Source: Streptomyces sp. CG1
Lineage (GTDB): Bacteria; Actinomycetota; Actinomycetes; Streptomycetales; Streptomycetaceae
DNA length: 64,000 nt
NCBI RefSeq assembly: GCF_041080625.1
Contig: NZ_CP163518.1
Coordinates: 2,170,001 to 2,234,000, forward strand
Direction of reading: 5' to 3'
Every line of letters starts with the position of its first letter. Position 1 is the first letter of the stretch. Positions 34,597 through 42,558 of this stretch are shown piece by piece. A model generated the notes under the pieces. It was given only the letters and a program-made list of their open reading frames with translations. It was not told the origin of the DNA and made no database searches. Made by a program: the position numbers and the translations under genes.

Positions 34597-35163
34597 TCAC
34601 CACGGGAGGGTGAACTGATCTGCTTCGCGAGGGAGTTGACGCGCCTGCCGGTTCAGGGCCGCCTCGATGGCGGGGTCGGACGGCATAGTTGTCGGCTCCG
34701 GCTGTGCGCGTGGGCTGTCCGGCACCGGGAGCTGCGGAAGGACCGCGGACGAGTCCCTCTTCACCAGACGGATATGGCGCACCGTGCCCGAACCGAGCAC
34801 GTCATTGAGCCCCTGTATCAGACGGTCCGCCAGGAGTCGGGTGTTGGTCAGCCAAGCCGCCGAGGTCCCCGCCAGGGTGAGCGTCCCGGTCTCGGAGTCG
34901 AAGGCGGTGGGGACCACGTGCTTGGCCAGGGGGCCGGCCACCGAATGCCAGGCCGGCAGTGGCGAGGCCTCGGACACGGCGAACAGGTCAAGCAGGGCTC
35001 GCGCGAGGAGGACCGGCGGGGTGCGTCCCCGTACGCGCTGGCGGCGGGCGGCGGGGGCGCGCTCGGTGAAGCGGCCCCTCCGGGCGTCCTCGCGAGCCCG
35101 GCGCAGAGCCAGTAGCGCCAGATCGACGCGTGCCTCAGTGCCCGGGCGCGGCTGGGCGTTCAA
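34597..35163 (-). CDS. DUF721/DciA-like protein (possible DnaB loader)
   Basis: 188 aa from a TTG at 35163 that overlaps the upstream stop (TTGA). The N-terminus, LALLALRRAREDARRGR, is typical of actinobacterial DUF721 proteins. The middle KHVVPTAFDSETGTLTLAGT, SAAWLTNTRLLADRLIQGLN and TVRHIRLV follow the KH-like DciA fold (x-V-FD-ETG-L-L---S-AW--QLR pattern). DciA proteins recruit or load DnaB in most bacteria that lack DnaC. The adjacent downstream dnaB supports that role here. The chromosomal family member normally sits between recF and gyrB, so this is a second, element-borne version. Confidence 0.8.
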   Translation of the reverse strand: MNAQPRPGTEARVDLALLALRRAREDARRGRFTERAPAARRQRVRGRTPPVLLARALLDLFAVSEASPLPAWHSVAGPLAKHVVPTAFDSETGTLTLAGTSAAWLTNTRLLADRLIQGLNDVLGSGTVRHIRLVKRDSSAVLPQLPVPDSPRAQPEPTTMPSDPAIEAALNRQARQLPREADQFTLPW

Positions 35164-35723
35164 AGTTCGACCTGGCGAAGCGCCGGGGTACCCCAGACCC
35201 GGACGACGTCGTGGTCGGAGAAGGCGTACACCAGCCGGTAGGCCGACGCGGCCTCCAGGCCCTGGTACTTCTGGCTCACGTACTGCTCGGCTTCCTGCTC
35301 GCTGCGGCGGGCAGTGCCGCACATCTGCCAGGACTGCCCGTTCCACATCTCGGGGATCCAGCGCTTCCTCGGCTGCGGCTGGTCCTCGCGGATCCTGTAG
35401 CTCGAAGGCACCCGCGCCGACGACTCATCGTCCTCCCCGTCGACGGAGCGCGGATTCGGTGCGCGTGTACCCGATCGTCGGCGGGTCTCGCACAGCAGAC
35501 ACAGGTCGGCGGCGTCCGGATCGACGGGGCCGCCCGGGTGCTCGGGGCAGCGGGTGGTCGGTTTCGAGGTGCTGACCGCGTCGTCCAGCAGGGCCAGGGC
35601 CCGCTCGAGGTCCTGGCGGATCTCCTGAGTGTTGGCGTCGGCGCCGTGGTCTTCGAGCCGTTGCCCGTGCTCTCCGGCAACGCGAAGGGACCGTCCCAGG
35701 GCGATGAGCTGGGCACGGTTCAT
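35160..35723 (-). CDS. Hypothetical protein with possible zinc-binding motif
   Basis: 187 aa. The ATG at 35723 has an AAGGAGAA ribosome site 5 bp upstream, which decides the start. A helical N-terminus (NRAQLIALGRSLRVAGEHGQ) is followed by CPEHPGG and DLCLLC, possibly one zinc site. The C-terminal half (RKRWIPEMWNGQSWQMCGTA, SEQEAEQYVSQKYQGLEAAS, YRLVYAFSDHDVVRVWG) looks like a small alpha/beta domain. It overlaps the DciA-like gene by 4 bp and is its operon partner. Function unknown. Confidence 0.7.
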   Translation of the reverse strand: MNRAQLIALGRSLRVAGEHGQRLEDHGADANTQEIRQDLERALALLDDAVSTSKPTTRCPEHPGGPVDPDAADLCLLCETRRRSGTRAPNPRSVDGEDDESSARVPSSYRIREDQPQPRKRWIPEMWNGQSWQMCGTARRSEQEAEQYVSQKYQGLEAASAYRLVYAFSDHDVVRVWGTPALRQVEL

Positions 35724-35815
35724 ACGATTCTCCTTCATGCGACACCGAGAGACCGGGGTTTGCTGGCCGCGGCGGGCAAGGCGGCCGGTCAGATGGATTT
35801 CGCGGTCCGGGCCAG

Positions 35816-36232
35816 TCACAGCCGCATGGCCCTCCACAGCTCGCCGGCGCCGCGGCTGGTGGTGGGCTCGCCGCGGTGCACCCCGGGGCAGCAGGCGTCG
35901 TGGACGACCTTGGCACTGCCGTAATCGCGGTGGTGAGGACCTGGCCACGCGATCCCGCCGGCCAAGTGGTAGACCTCGGTGTCGGCGAAAAGCCGGGCCG
36001 GGTAGTCCCCCGGCACCAGCGCGATCCACGCCACCTCAGCCTCGGGTTCCCCGCCCTCGCGGACGTGGGCAGGATCGGGGCCGGCCTGCGGCCGGTAGAC
36101 GTTCACGCCGTCGTAGTCCATGGTGCGGTGGCGGTGCGTGGCCAGGGTGCAGCGCGGGCACGGCATCGTCAGCTGGCGCCCCCACGCCGGCACCAGCTCG
36201 TCGCCCGGCCCGTGCGGGGAAGGAACAGACAC
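35816..36232 (-). CDS. Hypothetical protein with CPRC motif
   Basis: 138 aa from a GTG. TMPCPRCTLATHRHRTMDYD suggests half of a zinc site, with CCPGVH near the C-terminus as the possible other half. The centre (AWIALVPGDYPARLFADTEV) is beta-like. It lies 92 bp upstream of the 187-aa gene on the same strand and is probably the first gene of the operon leading to dnaB. No family is recognised. Confidence 0.6.
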   Translation of the reverse strand: MSVPSPHGPGDELVPAWGRQLTMPCPRCTLATHRHRTMDYDGVNVYRPQAGPDPAHVREGGEPEAEVAWIALVPGDYPARLFADTEVYHLAGGIAWPGPHHRDYGSAKVVHDACCPGVHRGEPTTSRGAGELWRAMRL

Positions 36233-36412
36233 GTCCGCTCAGCCTCCGATGTGTTCCAGCCCTTGTCCAGCCGACGTGCACCGGCACGCCACTGTGAGTA
36301 ACTCCTAGGCTACCGGCCGGAACTGACATGCCGACAGACAGTCCACTAAGTGGCCCGCGTTCGAAGTCGTTCGGGGGTTGACGTCAGGTCTGGTGCCGTG
36401 TGTGTTGCCCGG

Positions 36413-36627
36413 TCAGAGGCCGGGTGCGGCGAGGTGGAGCTGGCAGGCGCGCATCAGTTTGACGCGTTCGTCGTCGGCCTGCTCGCTTCCACGTAGGCGA
36501 AGGCTCCACGACGGCGGACGTGCAGTCGCTTCAGCTGGGGCCAGGTGGTGCGGGCCCGCTCGCCCAGGCGTTGCTCGAGTGAGAGCCGGGTGGACGCCAA
36601 GGGCGTGGGCGTGGGCATGGCAGCCAT
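36413..36627 (-). pseudogene. Truncated actinomycete hypothetical protein
   Basis: The ATG at 36627 reads MAAMPTPTPLASTRLSLEQR, LGERARTTWPQLKRLHVRRR and GAFAYVEA. A frame change follows, and DDERVKLMRACQLHLAAPGL ends at 36413. The start matches a family of longer Streptomyces proteins that I recall but cannot name a function for. The gene is cut short and frameshifted, next to an IS630 copy. Confidence 0.5.
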
Positions 36628-36706
36628 CCTGCCCGACGGGCCGCGGGGCGGGGCGCGGCAGGATATGGGCTGTTTTGATCCACTTCTCCCGATCGGCCGT
36701 CGATGC

Positions 36707-37870
36707 ATGCCCGTTGCCCCGACCCGTGCGATAACCCTGACCGCCGCCGAGCGCAAGCGGCTGAAGAAGATGGCCTACGGCCACAAGACCGAGTACCGGC
36801 TGCGGATGCGAGCGCAGATCGTGCTGCATGCGGAAGCGGGGCGCTCCAACGCGCGCATCGCCCGAGAGACGGGCCTGCACCTGGACACGGTGCGCTGCTG
36901 GCGGGGCCGGTTCGCCGAGCACGGCATCGCCGGGCTGTCCGACCGTAAACGCAGCGGCCGCCCGCCGGTGTTCACCGCGCTGCAAGTCGCCGAGGTCAAA
37001 GCCCTGGCCTGCCAGCTGCCCGCCGAAACCGGCATGCCGTCATCGCGCTGGTTGTCCGGAACTGGCCCGCGAGGTGGTCGCCCGGGCCATCGCCGGATCG
37101 GTCTCCGCCTCCACCGTGCGGCGCTGGCTCAAGGACGACGGGCTCAAGCCCTGGCAGTACCAGTCGTGGGTCTTCATCCGCGACCCGGACTTCCGCGCCA
37201 AGGCCGGCCGCATCATGGACCTGTACGCCCGCACCGTTGACAGCGTCCCGCTGGGCGAGGACGAGTACGTGATCAGTGCGGACGAGAAGACCTCCATCCA
37301 GGCTCGCTGCCGCTGCCATCCCACTCTGGCCCCGGGCAGGCCCGGACGATGCGCGTCAACCACGAATACCAGCGCGGCGGCTCCCTGGCCTACCTCGCCG
37401 CCTACGACGTCCACCAGGCCAAGGTGTTCGGCCGCACCGAACCCACCACCGGCATCGACCCGTTCATGAACCTGGTCACCCAGGTCATGAGCCAAGAGCC
37501 GTACGCCACCGCCAAACGCGTCTACTGGATCGTCGACAACGGTTCTTCCCACCGAGGGAAGAAGGCTGTCGACCGCCTGATCAAGGCGTTTCCGAATGCC
37601 GTCATGGTCCACACCCCCGTGCACGCCTCCTGGACCAACCAGATCGAGATCTTCTTCTCGATCGTCCAGCGCAAGGTCGTCTCACCCAACGACTTCACGA
37701 ATCTCGGTGAGGTCCGGGACCGGCTCCGAGCCTTCGAAGACCGCTACAACGCCACGGCAGAGCCGTTCCAGTGGAAGTTCACCACCTCCGACCTGGACGA
37801 TCTGCTGGCCAGACTCGACCGGCACACCGCCGATCACCAGGAAGAATCCGCCGTCGCGCTGGCAGCGTGA
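36707..37870 (+). pseudogene. IS630-family transposase with two frameshifts
   Basis: The ATG at 36707 begins PVAPTRAITLTAAERKRLKK, an N-terminal HTH follows (NARIARETGLHLDTVRCWRG, FAEHGIAGLSDRKRSGRPP). A shift near 37050 leads to ELAREVVARAIAGSVSASTV and EDEYVISADEKTSIQARCRC (first catalytic Asp). A second shift near 37340 leads to MRVNHEYQRGGSLAYLAAYD, VYWIVDNGSSHRGKKAVDRL (second Asp) and SWTNQIEIFFSIVQRKVVSP (Glu). All DDE residues are present over about 385 codons. Two shifts make it inactive unless read by frameshifting. Confidence 0.82.
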
Positions 37871-37902
37871 TCGCCCCCGAAGGACCTTACGCATTCGACC
37901 AC

Positions 37903-38745
37903 CTAGTCGAATGCGGCCCGGTGGTCGCCGGCCCAGGTCGCGTAGGTGCGCGCCGTACGACCGAGTACGGTCGCGACGTCGTCGGTCAACCGGGCGTTTC
38001 CGCCCTCGGCGATGAACCGCTGGCCTCGCATCGCGCCCTCGGCGAAGTCCGGGTCCTGGCCGGCAGCGATCATCTGCTCCTTCGCCACCTCCAGCGGCAC
38101 GTCGACGATCTCGATCGGGCGGCCGAGCACCTTCCGCAGGATCTCCACCTGGTCTTGTGTGTTCAGCAACTCGGGACCGGTCAGCGTGTAGGTTCTGCCA
38201 GCATGGTCCGGCGTGGTCAATGCCGCGACCGCGACCTCGGCGACGTCGCGTGGATCGATCACACCTTGGGCGCCGTTCCCGGTCAGGTTGGGGACCGGCT
38301 GCCCCACCCGGATCATCGGGGCCCAGTGCAGGGTGTTGGTGGCGAAGCTGCTGGGCCGCAGGATGGTCCAGGCCGCCTCGCCCGCGCGTAGCGCTCGCTC
38401 GCCGGGGAGGTGCCAACTGCCAAGCCTGAGTCCGGTGTTGTCGCCGGTGGCGATGGCCGACAGTTTCACCACCTTCCCGACGCCATGGGACCGCACGGCG
38501 CCGAGCATCGCCAGGTCGTGCCGATCGATCCACGGACCCGGCGCGTCCAGCAGGAAGACCGCGTCGGCCCCAGCCACCGCGCGGTCGAGGGAGTCACGGT
38601 CGTCGAAGTCCCCCTGTACGACCTCCGCCGGCAGTCTCGCGCCTTGCGGGTTCCGCGTCATCGCCCGGACCGGTTCGCCGCGTTCGGCCAGGATCCGGAC
38701 CACTTCAGTGCCGATGGTGCCCGTCGCACCCGTAACAAGGATCAT
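37903..38745 (-). CDS. NmrA-like NAD(P)-binding protein
   Basis: 280 aa from the ATG at 38745: MILVTGATGTIGTEVVRILA holds the GxxGxxG loop, followed by VRAMTRNPQGARLPAEVVQG and FDDRDSLDRAVAGADAVFLL. VKLSAIATGDNTGLRLGSWH replaces the YxxxK region, as in atypical SDRs of the NmrA/HSCARG group, which act as reductases or redox sensors. It is divergent from an AraC-family gene 67 bp away, so regulation by that protein is likely. The pair is intact, in contrast to the nearby IS630 copy. Confidence 0.87.
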   Translation of the reverse strand: MILVTGATGTIGTEVVRILAERGEPVRAMTRNPQGARLPAEVVQGDFDDRDSLDRAVAGADAVFLLDAPGPWIDRHDLAMLGAVRSHGVGKVVKLSAIATGDNTGLRLGSWHLPGERALRAGEAAWTILRPSSFATNTLHWAPMIRVGQPVPNLTGNGAQGVIDPRDVAEVAVAALTTPDHAGRTYTLTGPELLNTQDQVEILRKVLGRPIEIVDVPLEVAKEQMIAAGQDPDFAEGAMRGQRFIAEGGNARLTDDVATVLGRTARTYATWAGDHRAAFD

Positions 38746-38812
38746 GTCGAGCACTCTGCCGCCCCGCTGCTCTGCGGCTATAGGAAAAATCGGCAGTCCG
38801 TAGAGTGGTGGC

Positions 38813-39577
38813 GTGGACGCCATGATCCCGATGCCCGCGCTCCGGCCCTGGATCGCAGATGTGACGCTGATGCGGCCCGACAGCGCCCTGCCGCTGGTGC
38901 ATCTGCCCGATGCCGCCACCGCACTGGTCTATCGCAGGACCGGCGCGCGGGACGGCGACCTACGTGTGATCGGCCCGCGCAGCCGCGCCTCCTACCATCC
39001 GGGCAAGGAGCTGCCGATGTGCATCAGGGCCCGGCTGCGTCCCGGTGCGGCCAGGCCGGTGTTCGGTGTCCCGGTCAGCGAGTTGCGGGACCAGGCCGTA
39101 CCGCTCACCGACCTGTGGGGCGATCGCGCCGCCCGCCTCGAACACCGGCTCAACGAGCTGACCGCCCCCGATCCGATCTTGCGGGGCATCGAGGACGCGC
39201 TGCTCGGATGCCTGCACAACGGCGCGGACTCGCGCGACTTGCTGCTCCGCCAGGCCGTCGAGTCGCTGTCCACCACCAGCGATCGGGTCGCCGCGCTCGC
39301 CCGGCGGCTGTCGGTCAGCGAACGCCACCTGCGCGACGCGTTCACCGACCGGGTCGGCCTATCGCCCAAGCACTTCGCGCGCATCCAGCGCGTCCGCACC
39401 GTGCTGGCCCAAGCGGGCTCCGCAAAGTGGGCGGAAGTCGCCTCGGAAGCCGGCTACTACGACCAATCCCACATGACGGCCGACTTCCACACGCTCATGG
39501 GAGCGTCGCCAGCCGCCTTCCGCGCGGGCCGACTCCCCGCTACGACGCCATGCGCCCAACCTCCAGCAGCACCCTGA
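38813..39577 (+). CDS. AraC-family transcriptional regulator
   Basis: 254 aa from a GTG at 38813. The N-terminal ligand domain includes PLVHLPDAATALVYRRTGAR. The C-terminal double HTH runs from about 160: RVAALARRLSVSERHLRDAF, DRVGLSPKHFARIQRVRTVL and WAEVASEAGYYDQSHMTADF with the typical SPKxFxRxxR and DQSHMxxDF signatures. It is divergent from the NmrA-like gene and probably controls it. Complete. Confidence 0.9.
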   Translation: MDAMIPMPALRPWIADVTLMRPDSALPLVHLPDAATALVYRRTGARDGDLRVIGPRSRASYHPGKELPMCIRARLRPGAARPVFGVPVSELRDQAVPLTDLWGDRAARLEHRLNELTAPDPILRGIEDALLGCLHNGADSRDLLLRQAVESLSTTSDRVAALARRLSVSERHLRDAFTDRVGLSPKHFARIQRVRTVLAQAGSAKWAEVASEAGYYDQSHMTADFHTLMGASPAAFRAGRLPATTPCAQPPAAP

Positions 39578-40256
39578 CTGCGACCAACAGCCAGTCCTAT
39601 TGGACGGCGCAGCGCAACCCCCGAGGAACTTACGACCGCGACCACTTAGTGCGGGACATCTGCTTCGACTCCCCGAAGTCCGGTCTGCTGTCCGTGATCC
39701 CGCCCGAGGACGTTCAGCACCCCGCACGCCGTTCGTCCGACCTCGGGCCGCCGCGTCGAACCACCGGCCGCTTCAGCTCGCCACGCCCCACGGTCGCGCA
39801 GGGCATACGCCGACCGCCAGTCCCCCGGCGACAAGGCTCCAGGTTCTTCACCGGCCGAGACGCGTTCGAGAAGAGCGCGCTGCCGTTCGATCAAGGCGGA
39901 CCACCTGTGCACGGCTCTCGGCCCACACAGCGCTTCCACACGCTGCATAGAGCCGAAAGAGTGACCCTTGGCGGCCCTGGGCCACTGACATGGCAGAGCT
40001 GGCCGTTTCAGAGGTGCCCCAGCCTTGGCAATCACTCAGCGTGCCCCATAGCAGTGATGGCTTTCGCCTCATCACCGCTGGTGACGTCGGTTCTTTCTGG
40101 GGAGAATCTGGGGAGTATTCACGCCGCTCGGGGAGCGCGTGGGGAAGATCGGCTGCGTAACTCGGCGCGAACCCGAAAGATTCTGAAAGACTTATCTGCC
40201 CAGGTCAGCAAGGGTTTCAGCGGCATCACCGCAGGTCCGCGCCATGTGCTGGACAA
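39578..40256. other. Right end of the element, no gene recognised
   Basis: About 680 bp with no supported coding sequence. A minus-strand stretch (RWSALIERQRALLERVSAGE, SPGDWRSAYALRDRG) near 39750-39930 has some coding character but no family. The 17-bp repeat shared with the left end lies at 40100-40116. Confidence 0.4.
40100..40116 (+). repeat. 17-bp repeat near attR (possible integrase arm site)
   Basis: Same sequence and orientation as 9493-9509; followed by another GGGGAG at 40129-40134. See the left copy for interpretation. Confidence 0.5.
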
Positions 40257-40361
40257 CTACGTGACGTAGGTCCCGAAGTCGTCGGCCTCGACGAGCCCCG
40301 GCAGCGAGCCCCCCTCACGCAGCGGCGTGATGTAGCGGGTCGCGGTGACTTCCTTGAGCAT
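40257..40361 (-). pseudogene. Displaced 5' end of the HipA-like gene
   Basis: The ATG at 40361 reads 33 codons identical in protein to the HipA-like kinase (MLKEVTATRYITPLREGGSL, PGLVEADDFGTYV), then T and a TAG created by the junction. This is the original gene start with its native upstream region, cut off when the element integrated. Six codons before the repeat differ from the new copy only at synonymous positions. Confidence 0.9.
40262..40343. other. attR: right copy of 82-bp direct repeat
   Basis: Identical to 9305-9386. The bases just outside differ on both sides (G40261 versus A9304; G40344 versus A9387), which fixes the limits. Confidence 0.9.
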
Positions 40362-40543
40362 CGCCCCAGATTACTGGGGCACGGGCGGCGACTCGGCGGG
40401 ATGGGCCGACAGCAGTCCGACAGCTGTGGCTTACGGCCGTCTCATGCCCCGGCGGCCAGGATCTGGGTGCCCGTCTGAACGGGTCGCGCCCCGGCGCCGT
40501 ACCCCTGGACGGATCACGAGAAGCTCCGTGGAAGGGAATCCAC

Positions 40544-41068
40544 ATGACCAGCGCATCGTCCCAGCACGCTGCGGGACCGGCCCGCCGTACCGTCGTGGCG
40601 GCGGCCGGCGCGGCGGGGCTCGCCGCCGCGCTGACCGCCTGCGGCTCGAGCGACAACTCGTCCGACACGGTCAACACCGGGTCCGGTTCCTCCGGCACGA
40701 CCGGCTCCACCGGGAGCACGGGCGGCACGGGGAGCACCGGCTCCACGGGAGCGGCGCAGAACGGCGGCGGCTCCGCCGGCAGCACCGCGCTCGCCAAGAC
40801 CTCCGACATCCCCGAGGGCGGCGGCAAGATCTTCAAGGACCACGGTGTGGTCGTCACCCAGCCGACGGCGGGCACGTTCAAGGCGTTCTCGGCCAAGTGC
40901 ACCCACCAGGGGTGCGCGGTGGGCAGCGTGACGGGCGGCGCGATCGTCTGCCCGTGTCACAACAGCCATTTCTCCGTCGCGGACGGCAGTGTGAAGCAGG
41001 GTCCCGCGACCCAGCCGCTGCCCGCCGAGAAGATCACCGTCTCCGGTGAGGACATCAAGCTGGCCTGA
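40544..41068 (+). CDS. Rieske [2Fe-2S] lipoprotein, Tat-exported
   Basis: 174 aa. The ATG at 40544 follows GAAGGGA. ARRTVVAAAGAAGLAA is a twin-arginine signal and LTAC a lipobox (Cys33), so it is folded in the cytoplasm and anchored outside. A Gly/Ser/Thr-rich linker (about 37-80) leads to the Rieske domain: CTHQGC and CPCHNSHF carry the Cys-x-His and Cys-x2-His ligands (both motifs have one extra Cys, probably the disulfide). It should pass electrons to an unknown partner; no cytochrome or dioxygenase gene is adjacent. Confidence 0.93.
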   Translation: MTSASSQHAAGPARRTVVAAAGAAGLAAALTACGSSDNSSDTVNTGSGSSGTTGSTGSTGGTGSTGSTGAAQNGGGSAGSTALAKTSDIPEGGGKIFKDHGVVVTQPTAGTFKAFSAKCTHQGCAVGSVTGGAIVCPCHNSHFSVADGSVKQGPATQPLPAEKITVSGEDIKLA

Positions 41069-41074
41069 GCCGCG

Positions 41075-41719
41075 TCAGCCGCGCCCGCGCGGCCGCCTGA
41101 GACAGCCGAGCACCTCGTCGGTGGTCGCGACCGTGGCGACCAGCGCGAGGGTGTGCCGGATCATCACGGGGGTGTAGTCGGCGGGCACCCCGGCGACGGC
41201 GTCGGCCGGGACGACGGCCGTATAGCCCAGGTTGACCGCGTCGAACACCGCGTTGGGTATCGCCACGTTGGCGGAGACGCCGGTGACGATCAGTGTGCGG
41301 CAGCCGAGGTTGCGCAGCAGGGCGTCGACATCGGTGCCGTGGATCGGGGACAGCCCGTGCAGACGGCGGACGACGACGTCCTCCTCGGTGACCTCGATCG
41401 GCGGCGCGATCCGCACCGCCGTACTGCCGGACAGCTGCAGCACGGGGAGCCGTTCCGCGGCCCGGAACAGCCGGGCGTTGCGGCTCGCGCCCCGGCCGTC
41501 CGGGCGGCGCTCGGCGATCGCGTGGACGACCTGGACGCCGGTCTCGTGCGCGGCGGCGACCAGCCGGGCCACATTGCGCAGCGCACCGGAGGAGCGGGCC
41601 TCGCGGGCGAGTTCGGGCAGGGCGCTGTCCGGGCCGACGACCCCTTGCTGGCACTCCACAGTGAGCAGCACGGTGCTCACCGGGTCGAGGAGTTCGCTGA
41701 GCTGTTGGTACGACGGCAT
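41075..41719 (-). CDS. Isochorismatase-like hydrolase family protein lacking the nucleophile Cys
   Basis: 214 aa from the ATG at 41719. The fold signature is clear: VLLTVECQQGVVGPDSALPE, VQVVHAIAERRPDGRG, KR-like VVRRLHGLSPIHGTDVDALL and LIVTGVSANVAIPNAVFDAV. In active members the first strand ends in Asp (LLVIDxQ) and the last motif is GVxTNxCV. Here these are Glu and Ala (SANVAI). The catalytic triad therefore looks changed, and hydrolysis by the usual mechanism is doubtful. It ends 7 bp from the convergent Rieske gene. Confidence 0.85.
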   Translation of the reverse strand: MPSYQQLSELLDPVSTVLLTVECQQGVVGPDSALPELAREARSSGALRNVARLVAAAHETGVQVVHAIAERRPDGRGASRNARLFRAAERLPVLQLSGSTAVRIAPPIEVTEEDVVVRRLHGLSPIHGTDVDALLRNLGCRTLIVTGVSANVAIPNAVFDAVNLGYTAVVPADAVAGVPADYTPVMIRHTLALVATVATTDEVLGCLRRPRGRG

Positions 41720-41822
41720 GGCGCGCCCCTTTGAAGACAACCCGACGGAAGACGACCCGATGAACGACGATCCCGTGGAAGACGAGCCATTTCCAGACGA
41801 CCCGTTCTCTTTTCTGACGTGA
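41718..41822 (+). CDS. Possible 34-aa acidic DDP-repeat peptide
   Basis: An ATG overlapping the divergent gene's start codon opens MARPFEDNPTEDDP, MNDDPVEDEPFPDDP and FSFLT. The repeated (E/D)DxP unit arises from imperfect 15-bp DNA repeats (GACGACCCG type). There is no strong ribosome site. It could be a real micro-peptide, or repeats acting at the DNA level upstream of the isochorismatase-like gene. Confidence 0.25.
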   Translation: MARPFEDNPTEDDPMNDDPVEDEPFPDDPFSFLT

Positions 41823-41883
41823 TGTCAGAGGATCTCCAGGACACGATAGTTCTCTGGCACGACGTGGGAGAAGAGGGGGCCGC

Positions 41884-42354
41884 ATGACCGTCACTCAGCA
41901 GCGCCGGGGCCGGAAGATCATGATGACGCCCGGCGAGCTGGACGAGTTTCTCACCAGTCAGCGCACCTGCCGGGTCGCGACCGTCTCGGCGGACGGCGCT
42001 CCGCATGTCAGCGCGCTGTGGTTCGCCTGGGACGGTACCTCGCTGTGGCTGTACTCGGTGGTGCGCAGCAGGCGTTGGGCCCAGCTGCGCCGCGATCCGC
42101 GGGTGGCCGTGGTGGTCGACTCGGGCGAGGAGTACGACCAGTTGCGCGGGGTCGAGCTGTCCGGCCGGGTGGAGTTCGTGGGCGAGGCGCCGCGCACCGG
42201 GGAGCTGTGCGCCGAACTCGACACGGCCGAGACGCTGTTCGCACGGAAGAACTTCGGCCTGGACGAGATGCCGCACGACGGCCGGCACGCCTGGACCCGG
42301 CTGACCCCGGAGAAGATCGTCTCCTGGGACTTCCGGAAGCTGGGCGGAGCCTAG
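41884..42354 (+). CDS. PNPOx-type FMN/F420-binding protein
   Basis: 156 aa with GAGAAGAGGGGG upstream of the ATG. MTPGELDEFLTSQRTCRVAT, VSADGAPHVSALWFAWDGTS and WLYSVVRSRRWAQLRRDPRV are the split-barrel motifs of pyridoxamine-phosphate-oxidase-like proteins. VAVVVDSGEEYDQLRGVELS closes the cofactor pocket. Actinobacterial members may use F420 rather than FMN. Function unassigned. Confidence 0.88.
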   Translation: MTVTQQRRGRKIMMTPGELDEFLTSQRTCRVATVSADGAPHVSALWFAWDGTSLWLYSVVRSRRWAQLRRDPRVAVVVDSGEEYDQLRGVELSGRVEFVGEAPRTGELCAELDTAETLFARKNFGLDEMPHDGRHAWTRLTPEKIVSWDFRKLGGA

Positions 42355-42558
42355 TGCCCCAACAGGCACCGTTCGCCCCGTCGCGACGCCCGCCACGCTC
42401 CCCCACTGCCTCAAAGGCGTGGGCGGTGCCCCCACTCGCCGCACCGGGTAGGAGCCCAAGTACATCCCGTACGAGGACATGCACCCGGCACGCCGACAGC
42501 ACGCACCGGACGCCGCTCCTTGACGGGCAACCGCTGCCTGCCGGGGCACGGGACCGGC

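Larger units (their letters stand above)
9387..40343. mobile_element. About 31-kb decayed integrative element / prophage composite
   Basis: The element is bounded by 82-bp direct repeats in the HipA-like gene. Recombinase and excisionase remnants lie at the left end, as in actinobacterial integrative elements and prophages. Contents include phage head-tail and tail genes, primase-polymerase fragments, DnaB and DciA-like genes, four IS remnants, a tRNA-like sequence and intact cargo. Both integrases are broken, so excision in cis is unlikely. The mixture of unrelated gene fragments suggests several elements nested and rearranged rather than a single simple prophage. Confidence 0.85.

Noticed and set aside
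33181..35115. 644-codon plus-strand open frame opposite dnaB and dciA
   Set aside because: It is antisense to two recognisable genes and has no family features.
37903..39577. NmrA/AraC pair as part of the IS630 unit
   Set aside because: Both genes are complete with a normal divergent promoter region, and the IS630 homology ends before 37903.
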